Positions 17,983 to 26,189 of a stretch of DNA of 64,000 nt are shown here, piece by piece. A model generated the notes under the pieces. The model had not been told where the DNA came from. It searched no databases and saw only the letters and a list, made by a program, of their open reading frames with translations. The translations under genes and the position numbers were made by a program. How positions within the stretch are numbered: position 1 is the stretch's first letter; every line of letters starts with the position of its first letter. Source of the stretch: Sphingopyxis sp. YF1 (GTDB lineage Bacteria > Pseudomonadota > Alphaproteobacteria > Sphingomonadales > Sphingomonadaceae); NCBI RefSeq assembly GCF_022701295.1, contig NZ_CP033204.1, positions 3,465,001 to 3,529,000 on the forward strand, written 5' to 3'.

Positions 17983-19193
17983 GCGGCCATCGCCGCGAAA
18001 CCGCGCGCAAGGTCGGCGATCAGGTCTTCGGCATCCTCGAGCCCGATCGACAGGCGGACGAGCGGGTCGGGGTCGCTCCACGCGGTCGCGGTGCGGATGG
18101 TCCCGGGATTGCTCGGCACGACGAGGCTTTCATAGCCGCCCCAGCTGAAGCCGATCCCGAAGTGCGCCAGCGCCTCGATGAAGCGCGTGCGCCCGGCCTC
18201 GTCGGCGCCCTTCAGCGTGAAACCGAACAGTCCGCTCGCCCCCTTGAAATCGCGCGCCCAGATCGCGTGCCCGGGATCGCCCGGCAGCGCCGGGTGCAGC
18301 ACGCGCCCGACCTCGGCACGGTCCGCGAGCCAGTTCGCGACCGCAAGCCCGCTCTCGCGGTGCCGCGCCAGCCGCACGTCGAGCGTCCTCAGGCCGCGCA
18401 GCATCAGCGCGCAATCGTCGGGCGAGACCGCGTGGCCGAGCTGGTAGGTCGCGCTGCGCAGCTTCGGCCACACCGCCTTCGTCGCGGTGAGCGACCCCAT
18501 CATCGCATCCGAATGCCCGCCGACATATTTGGTCAGGCTCATCATCGTCACGTCGACTCCGTGCGCCAGCGCGGGGAAACAGAGCGGCGTCGCCCAGGTG
18601 TTGTCGAGCATCGTCAGCACCCCGCGCTCGCGCGCGACCGCAGCAATCGCGGGCACATCCTGCACCTCGAAGGTCAGGCTGCCCGGCGATTCGAGGAAGA
18701 TCAGCTTCGTCGCCGGGGTGATCAGCTCGGCGATACCGGCGCCGACCAGCGGATCATAATAGGTCGTGCTGACGCCGTAACGGCGCAGCATTCCGTCGCA
18801 AAAGGCGCGCGTCGGCTCATAGGCGCTGTCGACCATCAGCAGATGGTCGCCCGGCGACAGCAGCGCGAGCAGCCCCGCCGAATTGGCCGCGACCCCCGAC
18901 GGATAGAGCAATGTGCCCTCGGCCCCCGGCTCCATCCCGGTCAGCGCATCGGCGAGCGCCCACACCGTCGGCGTCCCGCGGCGGCCGTAATAGAGCTTGT
19001 CGTGCGTCGCATGTCCGCGCGCCTTGAGGTCGGCGATGCTGTCGTACAGGATCGTCGAGGCGCGCCACACCGGCGGGTTGACGACGCCTCCGCCGAGCCG
19101 CGGGTCGCCGGTCCATTCGGGCCGCCGCCCGCCCTGCACCAGCCGGGTCGCGGGGCGGAGAGTGTCGTCGTCGGATTCGTGATTGTTCGCCAT
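17979..19193 (-). CDS. metC: Cystathionine beta-lyase
   Basis: A 404-residue PLP enzyme of the Cys/Met metabolism family. The PLP lysine is in MMSLTKYVGGHSDAMMG, and the phosphate-binding and substrate residues appear in LLYPSGVAANSAGLLAL and YYGRRGTPTVWALADAL. The C-terminal SWGGYESLV and RLSIGLEDAEDLIADL match the MetC branch rather than cystathionine gamma-synthase. It cleaves cystathionine to homocysteine, pyruvate and ammonia. A related C-S lyase is possible. It is followed with a four-base overlap by an MscS channel gene. Confidence 0.9.
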   Translation of the reverse strand: MANNHESDDDTLRPATRLVQGGRRPEWTGDPRLGGGVVNPPVWRASTILYDSIADLKARGHATHDKLYYGRRGTPTVWALADALTGMEPGAEGTLLYPSGVAANSAGLLALLSPGDHLLMVDSAYEPTRAFCDGMLRRYGVSTTYYDPLVGAGIAELITPATKLIFLESPGSLTFEVQDVPAIAAVARERGVLTMLDNTWATPLCFPALAHGVDVTMMSLTKYVGGHSDAMMGSLTATKAVWPKLRSATYQLGHAVSPDDCALMLRGLRTLDVRLARHRESGLAVANWLADRAEVGRVLHPALPGDPGHAIWARDFKGASGLFGFTLKGADEAGRTRFIEALAHFGIGFSWGGYESLVVPSNPGTIRTATAWSDPDPLVRLSIGLEDAEDLIADLARGFAAMAA

Positions 19194-19230
19194 GCGTGTC
19201 CGTTAGCCCAATGTGCCCCAAACATATACC

Positions 19231-19315
19231 GTTCGCCCCGAGCTTGTCGAAGCGCCGTTCCTTCTTTCCGGCGCGGCAAGCCGAAGGCCGGTGCTTCGAC
19301 AAGCTCGGCACGAAC
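19231..19315. repeat. Palindromic REP-like element, GAGCTTGTCGAAG family
   Basis: Inverted arms at 19231-19257 (GTTCGCCCCGAGCTTGTCGA...) and 19289-19315 with few mismatches. It lies between metC and chrA. Confidence 0.8.
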
Positions 19316-19332
19316 CGATCATGGGAGTGAAG

Positions 19333-20664
19333 CTATACGAAACCCAGCGCCAGCCCCGCCGCCGAGCACAGCGCCAGCATCGGGATGATCCCGAGCCGGA
19401 AGCCGAACAACAGCACCGCCGCGAGCAGCGCCAGCGCGGCCGCGGGACCGTCGATGCTGGACAGGACCGGCACCTCGACGCCCCAGCCGGTGCGGACCAG
19501 CTCGCGGAACAGCACGTGCAACGCGAACCACAGCGACAGGTTGGCGATCACGCCCACCACCGCCGCGGTCACCGCCGCGAGCGCACCCTTGAGCCCCGCC
19601 GCGCGTTCGAGCCGGTCGATCCACGGTGCAAAGGCGAAAATCCACAGAAAACAGGGCGCGAAGGTCACCCACAGCGTCAGCCCCGCGCCGAGGAATGCCG
19701 CAACAAAGGGCGTAAAGGGCGCCGCATCGCGATAGGCCGCGAGGAAACCGACGAACTGGGTGACGAGGATCAGCGGCCCCGGCGTCGTTTCGGCGAGCCC
19801 GAGCCCGTCGGCCATCTCGCCCGGGCGCAGCCAGCCGAACCCGCTCACCGCCTCCTGCGCCATATAGGCGAGCACCGCGTAGGCGCCGCCGAAGGTCACC
19901 ACCGCGAGCTGCGAGAAAAAGGCGCCGATGTCCCACAGGACATGGCCGCGTCCCAGCGTCACGAGGATCAGCAGCATCGGCGCCGCCCAGATCGCCCCCC
20001 ACAGCAGCACCGCGCGCAGGCTTTCGCGCCACGCCGCGCGCGCGGGCGGCGGCGGCGCGCCGTTCGTCACCGGCGCGAGCTTCAGCCATTCGGGCCGCCA
20101 GCGCCCTGCGGCCCAGCCGGTGAGCAGCGCCGCGAGCACGACCAGCGGAAACGGCAGGGCGAGCAGCGCGATGCCGACGAAGGAGGCGATCGCGATCGCG
20201 CGCTGGAGCGGGGTCCGGAGCGCGCGCGCGGCGATACGCAGCAGCGCCTGCACGACGATCGCGAGCACCGCGGCCTTGATCCCCAGGAACAGCGCGGCGA
20301 ACCAGCCGAGCCCCGCCGCCATCACATAGAGCACCGACAGGCCGAGCATCACCAGCGCGCCGGGAACAATGAACAGCAGCCCCGCGGCCAGCCCGCCCCT
20401 GAACCCGTGCAGCCGCCAGCCGATCCACGTCGCGAGCTGCTGCGCCTCGGGGCCCGGGAGCAGGTGACAGAAATTGAGCGCGTGGAGAAAGGTCGCCTCG
20501 TCGACCCAGCGGCGGTCGTCGACGAACTCGCGGTGCATCAGCGCGATCTGGCCCGCCGGGCCGCCGAAGCTGAGCAGGCCGACGCGTGCATAGGCGCGTA
20601 CGGCTTCGGCGAAGGATGGGTGCTGGAGGGGAAGGTTGGGGTCGGGATCTGGCGTCATCGTCAT
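19333..20664 (-). CDS. chrA: Chromate transporter, long-chain CHR family
   Basis: A 443-residue inner-membrane protein with about ten to twelve helices arranged as two homologous halves. The N-terminal half carries LLSFGGPAGQIALMHREFVD and LPGPEAQQLATWIGW. The C-terminal half repeats the pattern as VVTFGGAYAVLAYMAQEAV and ETTPGPLILVTQFVGF. ChrA proteins export chromate with proton exchange; some homologues may carry sulfate or other anions, so specificity is inferred. The start is set by GGAGAA nine bases upstream. The frame remains open further upstream without support. Confidence 0.92.
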   Translation of the reverse strand: MTMTPDPDPNLPLQHPSFAEAVRAYARVGLLSFGGPAGQIALMHREFVDDRRWVDEATFLHALNFCHLLPGPEAQQLATWIGWRLHGFRGGLAAGLLFIVPGALVMLGLSVLYVMAAGLGWFAALFLGIKAAVLAIVVQALLRIAARALRTPLQRAIAIASFVGIALLALPFPLVVLAALLTGWAAGRWRPEWLKLAPVTNGAPPPPARAAWRESLRAVLLWGAIWAAPMLLILVTLGRGHVLWDIGAFFSQLAVVTFGGAYAVLAYMAQEAVSGFGWLRPGEMADGLGLAETTPGPLILVTQFVGFLAAYRDAAPFTPFVAAFLGAGLTLWVTFAPCFLWIFAFAPWIDRLERAAGLKGALAAVTAAVVGVIANLSLWFALHVLFRELVRTGWGVEVPVLSSIDGPAAALALLAAVLLFGFRLGIIPMLALCSAAGLALGFV

Positions 20665-20823
20665 GCTTCTCCAGCCGGCAAAGCCGGGTGAAAAAACAAC
20701 GCTTGGGCGGACGCCTGACCGGGAGGTTGCCTGACCCCGATGGCGCAGGACTAACGCCGCAGCCCCGGAGCGGGCAAGCAAGAAAAAGCTGCACGGCAAG
20801 GAAGCCGCGCTTTCGGCCGGATC

Positions 20824-20854
20824 AGGCCCCTCCCCCGAAGGCGGCGAGGGGCCT
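20824..20854 (-). terminator. Terminator-like hairpin after sseA
   Basis: A 9-bp stem, AGGCCCCTC (20824-20832) with GAGGGGCCT (20846-20854) and a 13-base loop. It starts nine bases after the minus-strand sseA stop. No U-run follows. Confidence 0.5.
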
Positions 20855-20863
20855 GCAAGCGCC

Positions 20864-21706
20864 TCAGGCGGCGCCGGTCGCCTTGGGCGTCGCGGGATCG
20901 GCGCCCCATTCGGTCCAGCTGCCGTCGTAAACCGCGACATCGTCCTTGCCGAGCAGGTGGGCGCCGAACGCAACCACGGTCGCGGTCATGCCGCTGCCGC
21001 AGGTCGTGACGAGCGGCTGGTCGAGGTCGATGCCCGCGGCGTCGAACGCGGCCTTGAGCGCATCGCCCTGCTTCCAGGTCCCGTCGGCGTTGAACAATTC
21101 GCTGTGCGGCAGGCTGCGCGAGCCGGGGATGTGGCCCGGCGCCATGCCCGGGCGCGGGTCGCGCTCCTCGCCGGTGAAGCGCGCGGCGGGGCGCGCGTCG
21201 ACGACCTGTTCGGCGGCGCTCGCCACGTTCGCGAGCATCTCGTCCTTGGTGCGCACCGCCTTGGCGTCGCGCCACACGGTGAAATGGCGGTGGCGCAGCG
21301 TCTGCTTGCCCATTTCGAGCGGCCGCCCCTCGGCCTTCCACTTGGCGAGCCCGCCGTCCAGGAGTGCAACGTCGTGAGCGCCGAACAATTTCAGCAACCA
21401 CCACCCCCGCGCCGCGCTCTTGAGCGGGCTGTCGTCGTAGATCACGATGCGGCTGCCGTCGCCGAGCCCGAGCGATTGCATGCGGCTCGCGAATTTTTCC
21501 GCCGGCGGCGCCATATTGTCGATGTCGCTGTTCGTGTCGGCCAGTTCGGCGAGGTCCATGAATACCGCGCCGGGGATGTGGCCGGCTTCATATTCGGCGC
21601 GCGCGTCGCGATCGGTCCCGGCCAAGAATTTCGTCGCATCGACGACCCGCAGGTCCGATGCCCCCAGTTCGCGTTCCAGCCAGTCGGTTGAGACCAAGGC
21701 GTCCAT
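20864..21706 (-). CDS. sseA: 3-mercaptopyruvate sulfurtransferase
   Basis: A 280-residue protein of two rhodanese domains. The first, inactive domain contains GHIPGAVFMDLAELAD. The second holds the catalytic cysteine in VTTCGSGMTATVV; the CG(S/T)GxT loop separates mercaptopyruvate sulfurtransferases from thiosulfate rhodaneses. It transfers sulfur from 3-mercaptopyruvate to thiol acceptors or cyanide in the cytoplasm. It appears monocistronic. Confidence 0.93.
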   Translation of the reverse strand: MDALVSTDWLERELGASDLRVVDATKFLAGTDRDARAEYEAGHIPGAVFMDLAELADTNSDIDNMAPPAEKFASRMQSLGLGDGSRIVIYDDSPLKSAARGWWLLKLFGAHDVALLDGGLAKWKAEGRPLEMGKQTLRHRHFTVWRDAKAVRTKDEMLANVASAAEQVVDARPAARFTGEERDPRPGMAPGHIPGSRSLPHSELFNADGTWKQGDALKAAFDAAGIDLDQPLVTTCGSGMTATVVAFGAHLLGKDDVAVYDGSWTEWGADPATPKATGAA

Positions 21707-21881
21707 GTCATGCTCCTGTTACGACCCGACGGAAGACCTGTTCCTGTCCCCTCGCCTGCCATCCTGCGGTTCTTTCCGGGGAGCGCCAGCCTATGCCCCC
21801 ACCGGTGCTTTTTCAAGCATCGGGGTCATGCCTTAGCCGATGCTGCACCGCAACAGAAAAGGGAGGCGCAAGCAGGCTGCG

Positions 21882-23210
21882 CTACTGGTCGCGGCGGACC
21901 GCGGTCGAGCGCGCGCCGGGCCGGTCGACGACATAGGTCGCGCGGTCGAGCGGGAGCGGGGCAAGCTTTTCGCTGCCGCTTGTGCCTTGTTCGCGGCCGA
22001 GCACGAAGCTGCCCGCGACCTGGCCGAAAGCATCGGCGTCGCCATCCCAGTGATAGGTCACGTCGAACGCCACCACGGGAACGAGCATTGGCTTGCCGCC
22101 GATCATCAGCGGCTCGAGGATCGCGCGTGGCAGCATCGCCTCGGTCGCCAGCGACTCGCCGTCCCCCGTCCTGATCTCCATGTCATCGCGCAACACGCTG
22201 CCCCCGGCGCCGTCGAAAAAGCGCGCGAGCACGGGTTCGGTCATCGCCGATCCCTGGTTCAACGCGATACGCACCATCAGCCCCGTCGCATCCGCGGCGC
22301 CCCGATTCGCAAGTTTGAGCGAAAAGGCGACCGCGACGTGCTCGGCGGTCATGCGGATCCCCGTGACCTCCAGCGCGAGCGACACCAACGCGCGCTGTTC
22401 GGCCGCCGGACGAGTCACGAGCGGCGAAGCGGCGCGCGCCACTGCGGCGCCCCCCGCGGGCACAGGCTCGGGGCGGCGCGCCGGTGCGGGGGCCGGATGC
22501 GGCGCTGCGGGCCGGGTCGCAGCGGCCTTCGAGGGAGGCGGCGGTGCTTCGGCGGGGCTCGCATCGCGCTCCGCGGGCGCGCCACCCGCAACGGCGGGAC
22601 GTCGGCGCCAATACCAATAGCCCGCGCCCGCCGCCGCAAGCGCGGCAAGCAGCCACGCCCACACGGGCATCGCGCCTTGCGAATCCGGTACCGTGGATAA
22701 GGTCTCCGCGTCGTCGGCGGCGGGCGCGGGGACAGCCGCGGCCGGAGTTTCGACGGGACGTGACGGCGCCTCCGTCGCTGGCAGCGGCGCCGATTCGGGC
22801 GGCGGCGCGGCCACAGCCGCGGCAGGCGTGGTGCGCGTAGCGGAGGCTGCGCGGTCGGGCACGGCCGCGGCGGGCGCCTCCCGGCGTGCGGGGGAAGCCG
22901 GAGAGGCTGCCGCCCCCGGCTGTGTCGGCGCGACGCGCGGCGGCGCTGGCGTGGGCGCAGGTGTCGGGGTCTGCGGCGGGCCACGGCGTTCGCCCGGAGC
23001 GAGCGGCGCCAGACCGTTGTTCGACGGCCCCTGCATCCCTGGCGCGCGACCGTCATTCTCGGGGGCGGGGGGCAGGCGGAAATCGATCGAACGAGCGGGC
23101 GCAGCGGTTTCGCTGTCCTGCGCCGCAGCCGGCGCCAGCGGGGCCGCCGCCAGCGCCAAAGCCAGCACCGCCGACGCCGTGCCCCATGTTCCTGAAAGCC
23201 TGTCCGTCAT
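21882..23210 (-). CDS. Hypothetical Pro/Ala-rich membrane-anchored protein
   Basis: A 442-residue protein that I do not recognise as a named family. It has a signal peptide ending near AAA-QD, then a long low-complexity Ala/Pro/Thr region to about residue 195. One membrane helix follows (PVWAWLLAALAAAGAGYWYW) with a basic anchor, then a second Pro/Ala-rich linker. The C-terminal domain of about 160 residues is predicted to be beta-rich (LVSLALEVTGIRMTAEHVAV, FSLKLANRGAADATGLMVRI), like an immunoglobulin-type fold. The layout implies a periplasmic low-complexity arm and a cytoplasmic folded domain. The start MTDRLSGTWG is preferred over an upstream ATG because it gives the signal peptide. Confidence 0.75.
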   Translation of the reverse strand: MTDRLSGTWGTASAVLALALAAAPLAPAAAQDSETAAPARSIDFRLPPAPENDGRAPGMQGPSNNGLAPLAPGERRGPPQTPTPAPTPAPPRVAPTQPGAAASPASPARREAPAAAVPDRAASATRTTPAAAVAAPPPESAPLPATEAPSRPVETPAAAVPAPAADDAETLSTVPDSQGAMPVWAWLLAALAAAGAGYWYWRRRPAVAGGAPAERDASPAEAPPPPSKAAATRPAAPHPAPAPARRPEPVPAGGAAVARAASPLVTRPAAEQRALVSLALEVTGIRMTAEHVAVAFSLKLANRGAADATGLMVRIALNQGSAMTEPVLARFFDGAGGSVLRDDMEIRTGDGESLATEAMLPRAILEPLMIGGKPMLVPVVAFDVTYHWDGDADAFGQVAGSFVLGREQGTSGSEKLAPLPLDRATYVVDRPGARSTAVRRDQ

Positions 23211-23322
23211 GATCCCTACGCGATCCCGGTCGTCTCGTTGGCGCCGCATCGGCTGAATCGGCGCTGAATGATCGGCCGCATCACCGGATGACATCGGCCG
23301 CGCGCGTCCCTAGAGGGTTTCC

Positions 23323-23793
23323 ATGTCCGATTCCACCCCTCCACGCCCCGCGCCCCTGCATCTTGGCCAGTCCAGCGCACTGCCCGCCTCGCCCGAGGCC
23401 GCGGTGCTCGACTATGTTCCCAATCCGCGCGCGGGCGAGCTCTACCTCGTCCGTTTCGCCGCGCCCGAATTCACCTCGCTCTGCCCGGTAACCGGCCAGC
23501 CCGATTTTGCGCATCTGGTCATCGACTACGCTCCGGGCGAGACCATCGTCGAATCGAAAAGCCTCAAGCTCTTTCTTGCCAGCTTCCGCAATCACGCGGG
23601 TTTCCATGAAGATTGCACGGTCGGTATCGGCCGCCGCCTGTTCGATGAAATGCGCCCCACATGGCTTCGAATCGGCGGCTATTGGTATCCGCGCGGGGGC
23701 ATCCCGATCGACGTCTTCTGGCAATCGGGCGCACCGCCCGCCAGCCTGTGGCTTCCCGATCAGAGCGTTGCGCCCTATCGCGGGCGCGGCTGA
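23323..23793 (+). CDS. queF: NADPH-dependent 7-cyano-7-deazaguanine reductase
   Basis: A 156-residue unimodular QueF of the tunnelling fold. The nucleophilic cysteine lies in [14 protein letters not shown], the conserved [15 protein letters not shown] carries the QueF motif, and HEDC follows. The enzyme reduces preQ0 nitrile to preQ1 amine with NADPH, late in queuosine synthesis. Other queuosine genes are not in the window. It is followed by a thioesterase gene 70 bases downstream on the same strand. Confidence 0.95.
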   Translation: MSDSTPPRPAPLHLGQSSALPASPEAAVLDYVPNPRAGELYLVRFAAPEFTSLCPVTGQPDFAHLVIDYAPGETIVESKSLKLFLASFRNHAGFHEDCTVGIGRRLFDEMRPTWLRIGGYWYPRGGIPIDVFWQSGAPPASLWLPDQSVAPYRGRG

Positions 23794-23844
23794 GCTGAAA
23801 TTCTATGAATTCAGTCGATCTTTCATCTTTCCGTCACGGTTTGC

Positions 23845-23858
23845 TGACACTAATGTCA
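23845..23858. promoter_or_regulatory. Operator-like dyad TGACA-N4-TGTCA
   Basis: A perfect 5-bp inverted repeat with a 4-base spacer, ending five bases before the ATG of the downstream thioesterase gene. Its size and position fit a repressor half-site pair, or occlusion of the ribosome-binding region. A chance palindrome this short is possible. Confidence 0.3.
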
Positions 23859-23863
23859 AAGAC

Positions 23864-24274
23864 ATGACCACCGCCTCGCTCCCCCACAATCACGCCATCG
23901 CCGTCGGCGCCGACGCGATCGACTTTATGGGGCATGTCAACAATGCCCATTATCTGAGCTGGGTGCAGGAAGCAGTGCTCGCGCACTGGCGCAAAATTGC
24001 GCCGCCCGACGCTGTTGCGGCGCATCTGTGGGTCGCACTGAAGCACGAGATCACCTACCGCCGCCCCGCCTTCCTCGACGATCAGGTCATCGCGACGGTG
24101 ATCCTCGAAAAGGTACAGGGTGCCCGCGCTTTCTACGAGACGGTTATCAAACGCGGCGAGGAAGTGCTCGCCGAGGTCAAGTCCAGCTGGTGCTGTATCG
24201 ACGCCGAAACGCTGCGCCCCGCGCGGCTGGCGAGCGACGTGATCGCGCGCTTCTTTCCGGGTGAGAAGGTCTAG
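23864..24274 (+). CDS. Acyl-CoA thioesterase, 4HBT hotdog family
   Basis: A 136-residue single hotdog domain. DFMGHVNNAHYLSWVQEA is the typical 4-hydroxybenzoyl-CoA thioesterase/FadM-type active-site segment, followed by the helix VLAHWRK and strands such as ITYRRPAFLDDQVIA. It hydrolyses acyl-CoA thioesters in the cytoplasm; substrate is unknown. The frame extends upstream to 23507 inside queF, but the ATG at MTTASLPHN gives normal family length. A small inverted repeat lies immediately upstream. Confidence 0.88.
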   Translation: MTTASLPHNHAIAVGADAIDFMGHVNNAHYLSWVQEAVLAHWRKIAPPDAVAAHLWVALKHEITYRRPAFLDDQVIATVILEKVQGARAFYETVIKRGEEVLAEVKSSWCCIDAETLRPARLASDVIARFFPGEKV

Positions 24275-24403
24275 ACGCCGCGCCTGCCCCGTTTTCGGCA
24301 AAAGGCCAGTTGGGGCTAACGAGCATTGCGTCCGCCCAGGCAGGCGACTCCCGGCGAAGCGACCACCCCGTCAAATCTGCCTACTGATGGCCCTGAGCAA
24401 CCA

Positions 24404-25690
24404 TCACGCTGCCTCGAACCGGATCGGCAGCCGCTTCAATCCGCCGACGAACACCGATTCGACGCGCGCAGGTTCGCCCGCCAGCTCCAGCCGCTTCAAC
24501 CGCGGCAGCAGTTCTTCCATCAGGATGCGCATCTCCATCCGCGCAAGATGCTGGCCGAGGCACACATGCGCGCCGAAGCCGAAGGCGATCTGCTGATTCT
24601 TCGGCCGGTCGGGGTCGAAGGCGAAAGGATCGGCGAATACGCTCTCGTCGCGGTTGCCCGAAACATAGTTTAGCATCAGCCAGTCGCCCTCCCGGACCTG
24701 CTGCCCGCCGATCTCGACATCCTCGCGCGCGCTGCGCATGAAATGCTGCACCGGTGTCGACCAGCGGATCGCTTCCTCGATCAGCCCGGACTTGTCGCTT
24801 TCCGCGGCACGAAAGCGCCCGAACAGCGCGGGATCCTTCGCCATCTCCATCAGCGCGCCGGCGGTCGAGGCGCTCGTCGTGTCGTGGCCGGCGGTGGCGA
24901 TGATCATATAATAACCCGCCAGTTCGCGGTCGGGGATTTGCCCGCCGTCGATCGTCGCGTTGGCGATCACCGTCGCGATATCCTCGCGCGGGTTGGCCCG
25001 GCGATCGGCGGTCAGCGCGCCGAAATATTGCTCGAAATCGGCAATGACATAGTGGAGCATCGCGATCGCCTGCTCGGCGCTGCTGATCGCTTCGCGGCTG
25101 CGGTTGAGTTCGGGGTCGGTCGATCCGAACAATTGCTGCGTCAGCATCAGCATGCGCGGCTCGTCCTCGGGCGGCACCCCCAGAATATCCATCACGACGC
25201 GCAGCGGATAATGCGCCGCGACGTCGCGCGCGAAATCGCACTCGCCATCAAAGCTGAGCATGTGCTCGACCGTGTCACGCGCGATCTGGCGGATGCGCTC
25301 TTCGACGATGCGGAGATTTTTAGGCATGAACCAGCTCTGTGTGAGCAGGCGGTATTTCATATGATCGGGAGCGTCCATCTGGACCAGCGACCGGATCAGG
25401 TGCCCGTCGTTGTTCGGGGTCGCCGCGCGCGCCAGCGCTTCGCCGTCGCGGTTGGTCAGCACCGTCGGACGGATGCCGTTCGCGAACCGCTGCGGATCGC
25501 GGCTGATCGCCATGATGTCGGCGTGGCGCGTCACCAGCCAGAAAGGATCGACCTCGGGATTCTCTGCGACCGCGAGCGGCGCATTGGCGCGCGCCCAGGC
25601 GAGTCGTTCGTGGAGCGCGCCCCATTCGCCATAAGCGGCGGGATCGACGACGGCGGCGGCTACCTCTCCGGGCAATATAGGTTTTGTCAT
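24404..25690 (-). CDS. Cytochrome P450
   Basis: A 428-residue soluble bacterial P450. The I-helix oxygen-activation motif is ATAGHDTTSAS, the K-helix ExxR is EEAIRW, and the heme-thiolate loop is FGFGAHVCLGQHLAR. It oxidises an unknown substrate and needs separate ferredoxin and reductase partners, which are not in the window. Sequences of this type occur among bacterial steroid and terpene hydroxylases, but substrate cannot be assigned. An ATG nine bases upstream is equally possible because neither start has a clear ribosome-binding site. A globin-like gene and a HerA-like ATPase lie upstream on the same strand. Confidence 0.93.
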   Translation of the reverse strand: MTKPILPGEVAAAVVDPAAYGEWGALHERLAWARANAPLAVAENPEVDPFWLVTRHADIMAISRDPQRFANGIRPTVLTNRDGEALARAATPNNDGHLIRSLVQMDAPDHMKYRLLTQSWFMPKNLRIVEERIRQIARDTVEHMLSFDGECDFARDVAAHYPLRVVMDILGVPPEDEPRMLMLTQQLFGSTDPELNRSREAISSAEQAIAMLHYVIADFEQYFGALTADRRANPREDIATVIANATIDGGQIPDRELAGYYMIIATAGHDTTSASTAGALMEMAKDPALFGRFRAAESDKSGLIEEAIRWSTPVQHFMRSAREDVEIGGQQVREGDWLMLNYVSGNRDESVFADPFAFDPDRPKNQQIAFGFGAHVCLGQHLARMEMRILMEELLPRLKRLELAGEPARVESVFVGGLKRLPIRFEAA

Positions 25691-25745
25691 GAAACCCATG
25701 CTGCCGCGATTCGAGGGGCTTGTCGAGCGCGAAGGTGCGCCCGCC

Positions 25746-26189
25746 TCAGGCGGACAGTGCACTCGCCCAGTCGGTCTGCGCCTGCACCACCAGCGCTTTC
25801 AGCCCTGTCGCGTGGCGCGTCCAGGCCGCCGCCGCGGCGGCGTCCCACGCCGGCCCCGCCGCTGCGGCGAGTTCTTCGACGATCAGGTCGATGAAGGCGT
25901 CATATTCAGCCCGCGTCAACGCTCCGTAGTTGCGGTGGTTGCCGACAAGTTCGGCGACGTGCGGCCCGACCCAACGCTCTCCCCGCGCCAGTCCGACGAG
26001 CAGTTGCAGCGTCTCGTCGGTCATGCGCAACGACGCCGCCTCGAGATTGAGGAAGGCAGATACCCGCGCGGGAAAGGCCGCAAGGAAGCGCGCAAACAGC
26101 CGGTGACGGATATCGATGCCCCTGCCCTCATCGGCGTCGGCGATGGCGATCAGGCTCGCCTCCATCACCGCGGCATCGGCGTCGCTCAC
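25746..26189 (-). CDS. Globin-like single-domain protein
   Basis: A 147-residue all-helical protein with globin layout. A B/C-helix-like segment, [19 protein letters not shown], is followed by helix E, then an F-helix region [15 protein letters not shown] whose His is a plausible proximal ligand. The G/H helices follow ([32 protein letters not shown]). The spacing from NH to the Tyr-rich G-helix start resembles the globin domain of flavohemoglobins. Heme binding is inferred, and a degenerate globin fold is possible. Its ATG overlaps the stop of the upstream ATPase gene by four bases, so the two are translationally coupled. Confidence 0.62.
   Translation of the reverse strand: MSDADAAVMEASLIAIADADEGRGIDIRHRLFARFLAAFPARVSAFLNLEAASLRMTDETLQLLVGLARGERWVGPHVAELVGNHRNYGALTRAEYDAFIDLIVEELAAAAGPAWDAAAAAAWTRHATGLKALVVQAQTDWASALSA

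Noticed and set aside
20671-20700. CCGGCAAAGCCGG next to an A-run as an intrinsic terminator
   Set aside because: In the orientation where the T-run would matter, it precedes the stem and lies just upstream of the chrA start, so it cannot act as a standard terminator.
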